DNA from: Acidobacteriota bacterium
GTDB lineage: Bacteria; Acidobacteriota; Terriglobia; Terriglobales; Acidobacteriaceae
Reading direction: 5' to 3'
Length of the DNA stretch: 48,691 nucleotides
Assembly (NCBI GenBank): GCA_021779935.1
Contig: JAJXZT010000066.1
Location: forward strand, 1-48,691
This document shows, one piece after another, positions 1 through 6,544 of the stretch. The notes beneath the pieces were generated by a model. The model was not told the origin of the DNA. It did no database searches and saw only the letters and a program-made list of their open reading frames with translations. The position numbers and the translations under genes are program-made. Every line of letters starts with the position of its first letter. Positions within the stretch are counted from its first letter, which is position 1.

Positions 1-185
1 CTCGGATGGAAATCACAGCCTACAATCATCATCGAAGGCTCCTTCCTTCCAGCGTCTTACTTCCACAACAAAGAAAGACTACCGGAACTCGAAGTGAGCC
101 TTCGCCCTTATCCAATCAATCCTGAGCAACGCGAAGGGTGGGATTTTCGCGACTCGAGTCTCGCGACTATTGACTCGCGACTCCC

Positions 186-635
186 CTAGAACCCCTTCCT
201 CGAATCCACCAATATCGTCACCGGCCCTGTGTTCACCAGCTCCACGTCCATCATTGCCTGGAATTTCCCCGTCTCGCAGCGGACACCTGCCGCGCGGATT
301 TTGTCGACGAAGTATTCGTAGAGCTGACGCGCCTCTTCCGGCCTTGCCGCCGCATCGAACGATGGACGCTTGCCTCGCCGCGCGTCGCCATACAGCGTGA
401 ACTGCGACACCGCCAAGATCGCTCCTCCCGTGTCCACCACGCTCCGGTTCATCTTTCCGTCGCTGTCTTCGAATATCCGCAGCCCGGTGATTTTGTCCGC
501 CAGGTAATCGGCGTCCGCTGTTGTATCGTCCTGCGATACTCCCAGCAATACCAGCAACCCCGCTTCGATTGCTCCTGTCACGGCTCCATCCACCGTGACC
601 TTGGCTCGCGTAACGCGTTGTACCACGGCTCTCAT
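186..635 (-). CDS. dtd: D-aminoacyl-tRNA deacylase
   Basis: This cytoplasmic enzyme hydrolyses D-amino acids from mischarged tRNAs, a chirality proofreading step. The 149-residue product has the normal family length and starts MRAVVQRV, the typical DTD opening. Both active-site motifs are visible: SQFT at residues 77-80 and NTGPVT at 135-140, where the family's Gly-cisPro dipeptide lies. It points leftward, away from the acyl-carrier genes, and no partner gene is visible at its 3' side before the window edge. Nothing is truncated or odd. The identification is firm because both signature motifs and the overall length match. Confidence 0.96.
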   Translation of the reverse strand: MRAVVQRVTRAKVTVDGAVTGAIEAGLLVLLGVSQDDTTADADYLADKITGLRIFEDSDGKMNRSVVDTGGAILAVSQFTLYGDARRGKRPSFDAAARPEEARQLYEYFVDKIRAAGVRCETGKFQAMMDVELVNTGPVTILVDSRKGF

Positions 636-976
636 GCGCTAGAGTATAGAGCGTTTCGCTTTGGGATTGGCCTGTGGACCGCGGCTGTCGTTCAACTCGC
701 GCTCACTTTCCATCCCCGCCGTTGTCACACCCTTCGCGACTGCCCGCTCCACTTTTCTTTTCAGCCACATGACATCTTCCATCGAAAGTTGACCGCGCTG
801 TACCCAGCGGTTAGGATGATGAACTGGTACTGGATGGCCGATTCGGGGTAGATTTCTGCCCGCCGGGTTACGTGCGGTTTGCAGGGCTGTCCCCGTCCAA
901 GTACACTAGGCCGTTCAAGGCCTCCGGTAACTTGGTTGCTGGAGCAGTCAGAATCTCAGCAGGAGGCGCCACTCGT
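636..976. other. Intergenic region upstream of acpP
   Basis: These 341 bases separate the divergent dtd and acpP genes and should hold the promoter of the acpP-fabF cluster. I see no convincing coding frame; a short rightward frame at 618-851 has no family resemblance. A good ribosome-binding site, aggagg, lies at 961-966, ten bases before the acpP start. I could not recognise a specific operator or a strong -35/-10 pair. Confidence 0.5.
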
Positions 977-1222
977 ATGGCATCCGTAGAAGAAAAGGTT
1001 AAGCAGATTATCGTGGATCAATTGGGTGTCGACGAGGCGGAAGTGACCTCAACCGCTTCCTTCGTGGACGACCTCGGCGCCGACTCGCTGGACACCGTCG
1101 AGCTCGTCATGGCCTTCGAGGAGGCCTTTGACATCGAGATCCCCGACGACGATGCGGAGAAGATCCGCACCGTGCAGGATGCCGTCGATTACATTGGCAA
1201 GCACGCCAAGGCGGCAAAGTAA
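977..1222 (+). CDS. acpP: Acyl carrier protein (first copy)
   Basis: This 81-residue acidic protein carries growing acyl chains as thioesters during type II fatty acid synthesis. The phosphopantetheine attachment motif is present as [10 protein letters not shown], with the serine near residue 37. The frame is open further upstream, but the ATG at 977 is chosen because aggagg lies ten bases before it and [10 protein letters not shown] is the standard ACP start. It is the first of two near-identical acpP genes followed by fabF, so it probably opens a fatty-acid operon. Its last residues (KHAKAAK) differ slightly from the second copy, as expected of a diverged duplicate rather than an assembly error. 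Confidence 0.96.
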   Translation: MASVEEKVKQIIVDQLGVDEAEVTSTASFVDDLGADSLDTVELVMAFEEAFDIEIPDDDAEKIRTVQDAVDYIGKHAKAAK

Positions 1223-1268
1223 CTCTCTCTGCGCACCCCCGCCTGTCTTCAGGCTAGCGGTGCCGGCC

Positions 1269-1297
1269 GGGTCTCCGGACCCCAAAGTTTTTGTTCT
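1269..1297 (+). terminator. Weak terminator-like hairpin between the two acpP genes
   Basis: A five-base-pair GC-rich stem (gggtc at 1269-1273, gacct-like partner gaccc at 1278-1282) with a four-base loop is followed by caaagtttttgttctt. The stem is short and the T run is offset by five bases, so it may only attenuate read-through from the first acpP into the second. This is weak evidence. Confidence 0.35.
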
Positions 1298-1369
1298 TCC
1301 AGGCTGACCGCATGGTGACGCAAGAAAGCGTCCTCGTCTGTCCTGTCATTGAAAGGAGAAGTTCCCAAC

Positions 1370-1612
1370 ATGGCTTCGGTTGATGAAAAAGTAAAGCAGA
1401 TCGTCGTTGAGCAGCTTGGCGTGGATGAAGGTGAAGTCACGCCGAATGCGTCCTTCGTGGACGACCTCGGCGCCGACTCCCTCGACACTGTGGAACTCGT
1501 CATGGCTTTTGAAGAGGCCTTCGACATCGAAATCCCCGATGAAGACGCCGAGAAGATTCGCACCGTGCAGGATGCCATCAACTACATCGGCTCGCACGCG
1601 AAAGGCAAATAA
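1370..1612 (+). CDS. acpP: Acyl carrier protein (second copy)
   Basis: This is a second 80-residue acyl carrier protein with the same [10 protein letters not shown] phosphopantetheine site as the first copy, which starts 393 bases upstream. The ATG at 1370 is preferred over an in-frame ATG at 1349 because aaaggaga at 1352-1359 is well spaced for it and [10 protein letters not shown] matches the family start. Its stop is only two bases before the fabF start, so the two are probably translationally coupled. Conservation of the two proteins outside the attachment site is very high, which suggests either dosage or chain-specific use; sequence alone cannot separate these. Confidence 0.95.
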   Translation: MASVDEKVKQIVVEQLGVDEGEVTPNASFVDDLGADSLDTVELVMAFEEAFDIEIPDEDAEKIRTVQDAINYIGSHAKGK

Positions 1613-1614
1613 GC

Positions 1615-2853
1615 TTGGCACGCCGGGTTGTCATCACTGGAATCGGATTGATCTGCGGCGTTGGCAACACCTCTGGCGAGGTGTGGTCGAACATCCTCGC
1701 CGGCAAGAGCGGTGTCGCATCCATCACGCATTTTGATGCGTCCCTCTTTGCCTGCCAGATCGCAGCCGAGGTCAAGAATTTCGACCCCCTCAACTTCATC
1801 GAGAAAAAAGAGCTGAAGAAGATGGGACGCTTCATCCACCTGGCGCTCGCCGCCACCGATGAAGCCATGAAGATGTCCGGTCTGCAGGTTACGCCCGCCA
1901 ACGCCGAGCGCGTCGGCGTCCACATCGGCTCCGGCATCGGCGGGTTTGACGTCATCGAGCGCGAACATCGCAACCTGCTCGAAGGCGGTCCGCGCCGCAT
2001 CTCGCCCTTCTTCATTCCCGCGGCCATCATCAATCTCGCCGCCGGTCATGTCAGCATCCGCTGGGGCGCCAAGGGACCCAACGAAGCCACCGCCACGGCC
2101 TGCACCACCAGTGCCCATGCCATTGGCGACGCCTTCAAGATCATCCAGCGCGGCGATGCCGATGTCATGATCGCTGGCGGCACCGAGGCTGCCATCACTC
2201 CCATGGGAGTTGGCGGATTCGCCTCCATGCGCGCGCTCTCCACGCGCAATGACGATCCCGTGCATTCCAGCCGTCCCTGGGACAAGGATCGCGACGGCTT
2301 CGTCATCGGCGAAGGCTCCGGCATCCTCATTCTCGAAGAGTACGAGATGGCCAAGGCTCGCGGCGCAAACATCCTTGCCGAAATCGTCGGCTATGGCATG
2401 AGCGCGGACGCCTATCACATCACCCAGCCCTCCGAAGACGGCGACGGCGGCTTCCGTGTGATGACCAATGCCATCCGCGACGCGAAGATCACGCCCAACG
2501 ACATTGGCTACGTCAACGCCCACGGCACGTCGACTCCGGTTGGCGATGTCCTGGAAGCGCGCGCCATCCGCCGCTGTTTCGGCGAATACAAGGTTCCTGT
2601 CAGCTCCACCAAGTCCATGACCGGACACCTGCTTGGCGGCGCCGGCGGACTGGAAGCCGGTCTCACCGTCCTCGCCCTGCGCGAGCAAATCCTGCCTCCC
2701 ACCATTAACCTGGAGAGTCAGGACCCCGAGACCGAGGGCATGGACTTCGTTCCCAACCACAGCCGCAAGGCCCGCGTCGACTATGCCTTGTCGAACTCCT
2801 TCGGCTTCGGCGGAACCAACGGCTCGCTCGTCTTCAAGCGCTGGGCAGAATAA
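1615..2853 (+). CDS. fabF: 3-oxoacyl-[acyl-carrier-protein] synthase II
   Basis: This condensing enzyme (KAS II) elongates acyl-ACP with malonyl-ACP in fatty acid synthesis. The 412-residue protein carries the thiolase-fold catalytic set: nucleophile Cys163 in ATACTTSAH, His303 in NAHGTSTPVGD, Lys333, and His338 in MTGHLLGGAGG, plus the C-terminal SFGFGGTNGS loop. The start is a TTG two bases after the acpP stop; the protein from it, ARRVVITGIG, begins exactly where FabF homologues begin. Spacing implies translational coupling to the second acpP. A strong terminator follows the stop, marking the end of the unit. Confidence 0.97.
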   Translation: MARRVVITGIGLICGVGNTSGEVWSNILAGKSGVASITHFDASLFACQIAAEVKNFDPLNFIEKKELKKMGRFIHLALAATDEAMKMSGLQVTPANAERVGVHIGSGIGGFDVIEREHRNLLEGGPRRISPFFIPAAIINLAAGHVSIRWGAKGPNEATATACTTSAHAIGDAFKIIQRGDADVMIAGGTEAAITPMGVGGFASMRALSTRNDDPVHSSRPWDKDRDGFVIGEGSGILILEEYEMAKARGANILAEIVGYGMSADAYHITQPSEDGDGGFRVMTNAIRDAKITPNDIGYVNAHGTSTPVGDVLEARAIRRCFGEYKVPVSSTKSMTGHLLGGAGGLEAGLTVLALREQILPPTINLESQDPETEGMDFVPNHSRKARVDYALSNSFGFGGTNGSLVFKRWAE

Positions 2854-2875
2854 CCCGCGTGCTTTTTGCAATGAG

Positions 2876-2916
2876 GCCCCATTCAGCCGTTTCACTGAGT
2901 GGGGCTTTTGTTTTTG
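2876..2916 (+). terminator. Intrinsic terminator of the acpP-fabF unit
   Basis: An eleven-base-pair stem (gccccattcag at 2876-2886 with ctgagtggggc at 2895-2905, one wobble pair) is followed directly by ttttgttttt. It lies 22 bases after the fabF stop codon. Confidence 0.88.
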
Positions 2917-2990
2917 CTCTTGCCTTCTGTCTTGTCCCAATGTGAACGCTGTATTACTTCCCAGCAATTTTCATTCCTGTGCTGAAACCG

Positions 2991-3019
2991 TTGCGAAATT
3001 TTTTCCAATCGCACACAAT
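2991..3019 (+). promoter_or_regulatory. Possible sigma-70 promoter for the ABC transporter genes
   Basis: TTGCGA at 2991-2996 and CACAAT at 3014-3019 are separated by 17 bases, each matching four of six consensus positions. The pair sits between the fabF terminator and the ABC ATPase start, where a promoter is required. The match is modest. Confidence 0.25.
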
Positions 3020-3126
3020 ACTTCGACTCCCGAACCTCGGCCCATGTCTGTCTTCTACAGTCACGCCACTGCCCAACGCACTCACAACTTGAGCGCGCAG
3101 CAGCTTCGAGGATCAGGCGATTCCTT

Positions 3127-4047
3127 ATGACCAACTCCATTGAATTGCAAGCCGTCAATAAGACCTACGACGGATTTCGTGCCGTCGACAACCTCTCTCT
3201 TGCCATCCCGCAGGGCGCCGTCTTCGGATTGCTCGGCCCCAACGGCGCCGGCAAAACCAGCACCTTGCGCATGATCGTCGGCATCACCATTCCCGACTCC
3301 GGCTCCGTACGCATGTTCGACGAGCCCTTCGGGCGCAACCATCTTGACCGCATCGGCTATCTTCCCGAGGAGCGCGGCCTTTACAAGCGCATGAAGGTGC
3401 AGGAGCTGCTGATCTTCCTCGCGCAGTTAAAGGGTGTGTCGCTCGCCGACGCCACCAGCCGTTCCAAGCACTGGCTCGATCGTCTCGAACTCGGCGGCTG
3501 GGCCACTTCCAAGGTCGAGGAGCTTTCCAAGGGCATGCAGCAGAAGATCCAGTTCATTGCGGCCATTCTCCACGATCCCGCCGTGCTCATCCTCGACGAG
3601 CCGTTCAGCGGCCTCGATCCTTCCAACTCGCTTGAGTTGAAAAACGTCCTGCTTGAGCAGAAGAAGGCCGGCAAAACCATCCTCTTCTCCACCCATCGCA
3701 TGGACACCGTCGAGAAACTCTGCGACTCCATCTGCCTCATCAACCAGGGGCGAAGCGTTCTCCAGGGCGAGCTGAAACAGGTCAAGGCCGGTTACGGCAA
3801 AAGCAGCATCCAGTTCGAATACGAAGGTGACGCGCCCTGGCTCAATGACAAGGCGCTCGTCCAGTCCTACAACAACTACGGCAACTACGTCGAACTGCGT
3901 CTCCAGCCCGGAGCCGATCCGCAGCAGCTTCTCAGGCTCGCCATGCAGTCCGCGCGCATCAACAAGTTCGAACTGGTCGAACCTTCGCTCGAAGAAATCT
4001 TCATCGATGTTGTGGAGTCCTCAAAGGCGGTGACCACCAATGCGTAA
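3127..4047 (+). CDS. ABC transporter ATP-binding protein
   Basis: This is the cytoplasmic ATPase of an ABC-2 type exporter. The 306-residue protein has Walker A GPNGAGKT at residues 37-44, the signature LSKGMQQK near 133, Walker B LILDEP ending at Asp157-Glu158, and the switch histidine in STHRMD. The last 80 or so residues after the nucleotide-binding domain fit the DUF4162-type tail common in this subgroup. It overlaps the next gene, a membrane permease, by eight bases, so the two form one transporter. Similar pairs are named NatA/NatB for Na+ export, but the substrate here is unknown. Confidence 0.93.
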   Translation: MTNSIELQAVNKTYDGFRAVDNLSLAIPQGAVFGLLGPNGAGKTSTLRMIVGITIPDSGSVRMFDEPFGRNHLDRIGYLPEERGLYKRMKVQELLIFLAQLKGVSLADATSRSKHWLDRLELGGWATSKVEELSKGMQQKIQFIAAILHDPAVLILDEPFSGLDPSNSLELKNVLLEQKKAGKTILFSTHRMDTVEKLCDSICLINQGRSVLQGELKQVKAGYGKSSIQFEYEGDAPWLNDKALVQSYNNYGNYVELRLQPGADPQQLLRLAMQSARINKFELVEPSLEEIFIDVVESSKAVTTNA

Positions 4048-5311
4048 TACCTGGCTCATCATTCGTCGCGAGTATCTTGAACGTGTGCGTTCCAAGGCGT
4101 TCATCATTTTTACGATTCTCACCCCGGTCCTTGTCGCCGCTCTGGTCCTTCTTCCGTCCAAGCTCATGATGATGAAGTCCGGCAAGGCGCAGAGCATCGC
4201 CGTGGTCTCGCCTGACCCGGCCATTGCCACGGCCATCCAGCAGCAGCTCGTCCAGCCCAGCAGCACCGGCTCCGATGACGACATGGGTGCGCAGAAGTTC
4301 ACCGTCACGCTCGACGGCGCTCCTTCCGAGCAGTTGCGCACCTCGCTCAACGATCAGGTCAGCGCCGGCAAGCTCGATGGGTACCTCTGGCTCACCCAGG
4401 ACGGCATCGGCAAGCGCACAGTCACCTACGCCACGCGCAACTCGTCCGACCTCATGGGCGCGTCCATCATCCAGAGCGCACTTCGCGCCGCCTTCATCCG
4501 CAACGCGCTCGCTGAAAAGGGAATCGCCGCCACCGACGCCGACTCCATCCTCAGCCGCGTCTCGCTCGACACCATCCGCATCGAGAAGGGCAAGGAGACG
4601 CGCAGCTCCAGCATTGCCGCCTTCATGCTGCCCTTCGTCTTGATGTTCATGATCTATATGACCGTCATCATCTATGGCGTCGCCGTCATGCGCTCCGTCA
4701 TTGAGGAGAAAACGTCGCGCGTTGTCGAGGTCCTGCTCTCCTCCGTGCGTCCCATGGAACTCATGGCCGGCAAGATCATTGGCGTCGGGGCCGTCGGACT
4801 TACGCAAATGCTCATCTGGTGCACCTGCATCGCCGCCCTTGGAACTCCCGGCTTCGTCGCCGCCAAGGCTTATCTCAAGGACGTGCAGATTCCCGCGCCC
4901 GTCTTCATCCTCTTCCCCATCTTCTTCCTGCTCGGATACCTGCTCTACGCCGCGCTCTATGCCGCCGTTGGAGCCATGGTCAACTCCGACGAAGAGGCGC
5001 AGCAGGTGCAGTGGCCCGTGCTTCTGCCGCTCATCGCCTGCACCGTCTTTGCCTCGGCCGTCATCCGGCAGCCCAACGGACAGCTAGCCTTCTGGTTGTC
5101 GCTTTTCCCGCTCACTTCGCCCATCATCATGTTCGTCCGTGTCGCCTCGCAGATGCCGCCGCTCTGGCAGGTTCTCCTGTCCATCGCGCTCCTGGTCGGT
5201 ACCATCTATGCGGTGGTCTTCATCTGTGCCCGCATCTACCGCGTCGGAATCCTCATGTACGGCAAACGTCCCACCCTGCCGGAAATCATCAAGTGGATCA
5301 AGTACGCATAG
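4040..5311 (+). CDS. ABC-2 type permease
   Basis: This is the membrane subunit paired with the preceding ATPase. The 423-residue protein has one membrane segment near residues 22-42, a hydrophilic extracytoplasmic stretch of about 150 residues, and then several hydrophobic segments from about residue 195 to 410. That layout is typical of the NatB/YhaP-like ABC2_membrane_3 family. The conserved EEKTSRVVEVLLSSV segment, seen in this family before the second membrane segment, is present. Its start codon lies inside the end of the ATPase gene. Substrate is not indicated. Multidrug or sodium export are possibilities from family members only. Confidence 0.92.
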   Translation: MRNTWLIIRREYLERVRSKAFIIFTILTPVLVAALVLLPSKLMMMKSGKAQSIAVVSPDPAIATAIQQQLVQPSSTGSDDDMGAQKFTVTLDGAPSEQLRTSLNDQVSAGKLDGYLWLTQDGIGKRTVTYATRNSSDLMGASIIQSALRAAFIRNALAEKGIAATDADSILSRVSLDTIRIEKGKETRSSSIAAFMLPFVLMFMIYMTVIIYGVAVMRSVIEEKTSRVVEVLLSSVRPMELMAGKIIGVGAVGLTQMLIWCTCIAALGTPGFVAAKAYLKDVQIPAPVFILFPIFFLLGYLLYAALYAAVGAMVNSDEEAQQVQWPVLLPLIACTVFASAVIRQPNGQLAFWLSLFPLTSPIIMFVRVASQMPPLWQVLLSIALLVGTIYAVVFICARIYRVGILMYGKRPTLPEIIKWIKYA

Positions 5312-5338
5312 AGTTGGGATTGGATCTGAATAAACTCT

Positions 5339-5383
5339 GGGTGCCCCACGTTCGCGCCCATCTGTTGGGCGATAACGTGGGGG
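5339..5383. repeat. REP-like palindromic extragenic element, copy A
   Basis: The arm CCCCACGTTCGCGCCCA (5344-5360) pairs with TGGGCGATAACGTGGGG (5366-5382) over 17 positions with two internal mismatches. A nearly identical copy is at 9067-9112. The element lies 28 bases after the permease stop and would form a long hairpin in RNA of either strand. Confidence 0.8.
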
Positions 5384-5484
5384 TGATCCCATACAGTTCA
5401 TTTCCAGCGCACGGCGACGACTGCTTACGCAAGCCACGGCCCGCGATTTCAGTCGTGGCAACGCCGTGTGCTACTATCGCCGCC

Positions 5485-6270
5485 ATGTCCCGGAGTTTTC
5501 TTGCGCCTTTTCTGACGTTCTTACTTGCCATCGGTCTTGCCGCCCAAACTTCCTCCGAGCCAACTTCTCAGTACCCCGTCACTCTTCATCAGCGGCTCAA
5601 CCACTCCTGCGAACTGATCCAGCAAGGCACAATGCTTAATTACGGGCAATACGTTGCCGTGGCGCTGGACGGTGAACCCGGCAAAATATACTCGCTCGAA
5701 CTCGGCAAAGGTGACTTTCTGGCGGCTTCACCGACTGTGCCGCGCGAGATGTGGAATTCCGTTCGCGCATCAGGCTTCAAACTGCGATCCGCAACAGACG
5801 TCAATTCCAGTCTTCAGCCAGCGGCTGCCGTCACTGTTGGTCATGATTGTCCGCCCGTGGCACAGGCTGTTCAGTACGCCGCCCAACTTCTCTTGCGGCG
5901 GCGCAAGCAACTGCAAGCCCATCCCTACGCCCCCATGTATCACCCGGGCGTTGGATTCCTGCCCCCCGTCAACATTCCGCAGAAGCAATCGCCGAGCCAG
6001 AATGCTGCCGTTGAGAAGGCGATTCGTGGGACGTTGCGAATCCCGGAGAAGACCACCGTGAAGCTGAGCATTTTGATTGGTGTGGATGGCACGGTGCATC
6101 AGGTCAGGCCGGTGTGGTCGCGTGACTCTCGTCTTATTCAGACTGCGGAGGAGACGGTGCGGCAGTGGCGATTTCAACCCGCACGCGACTTTGGATTGCC
6201 GGTCCCCATGCGTGTCCTTGTAGCGGTGAGCTATCGCCGGTTCCAACCCCAACCTCCAGCTCATAACTGA
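5485..6270 (+). CDS. Secreted TonB C-terminal domain protein
   Basis: This 261-residue protein begins with a signal peptide (SRSFLAPFLTFLLAIGLAAQ) and ends with a TonB-like C-terminal domain covering about the last 75 residues, recognised by KLSILIGVDGTVHQV and VRQWRFQPARDFGLPV. In the family this domain contacts TonB boxes of outer-membrane receptors, but many members in Acidobacteriota have a signal peptide instead of a membrane anchor and their role is unknown. The ATG at 5485 is chosen because the signal sequence begins there, although the frame is open far upstream. It stands alone between repeats, so no operon context helps. Confidence 0.8.
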   Translation: MSRSFLAPFLTFLLAIGLAAQTSSEPTSQYPVTLHQRLNHSCELIQQGTMLNYGQYVAVALDGEPGKIYSLELGKGDFLAASPTVPREMWNSVRASGFKLRSATDVNSSLQPAAAVTVGHDCPPVAQAVQYAAQLLLRRRKQLQAHPYAPMYHPGVGFLPPVNIPQKQSPSQNAAVEKAIRGTLRIPEKTTVKLSILIGVDGTVHQVRPVWSRDSRLIQTAEETVRQWRFQPARDFGLPVPMRVLVAVSYRRFQPQPPAHN

Positions 6271-6296
6271 ACTTTGTGGCCACCGACGGCGAACTC

Positions 6297-6424
6297 CGGG
6301 TGCCCCATTCAGACCGCGTGGAAGAGCTGCAATTCTCAACCCCTCCGCGAACCTCTGCGCCCTCCGCGTTCAGCTTTTGTTTTCCTCCTGTGTTCCCCGG
6401 TGACCTCTGTGGTGATCCTTTTTC
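6297..6424 (+). repeat. Composite dispersed repeat, left flank of the R-M gene
   Basis: The segment starts with cgggtgcccca, the head of the REP-like element without its palindrome. From 6336 it continues into tcaacccctccgcgaacc and the following 'tctgcg...ttcagcttttgttttcc...cctctgtggtgatcc' type sequence. The same order of elements recurs on the other side of the next gene. Stretches like 'cctctgtggtga' are familiar to me as a widespread extragenic repeat of environmental bacteria, from memory. Confidence 0.7.
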
Positions 6425-6544
6425 ATCCGCGTTCAAGCCGAGCGTTCCCGTCCACGGAAGCCATCCCACAGAAAATCCTCTTCAAGTCCGGACTGACAAG
6501 AAAAAAGTAGCCGTGGGCCGCCACCGTAGGCATACTGAATTCTG

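Noticed and set aside
618-976. A 77-codon frame (618-851) and the N-terminal extension of acpP from 872
   Set aside because: Neither has a ribosome-binding site or family resemblance. The acpP start at 977 has a strong Shine-Dalgarno sequence and the correct N terminus.
1582-2967. A 461-codon open frame on the minus strand
   Set aside because: It lies opposite fabF, whose catalytic motifs are all present on the plus strand. The antisense frame is a product of high GC third positions and shows no family motif.
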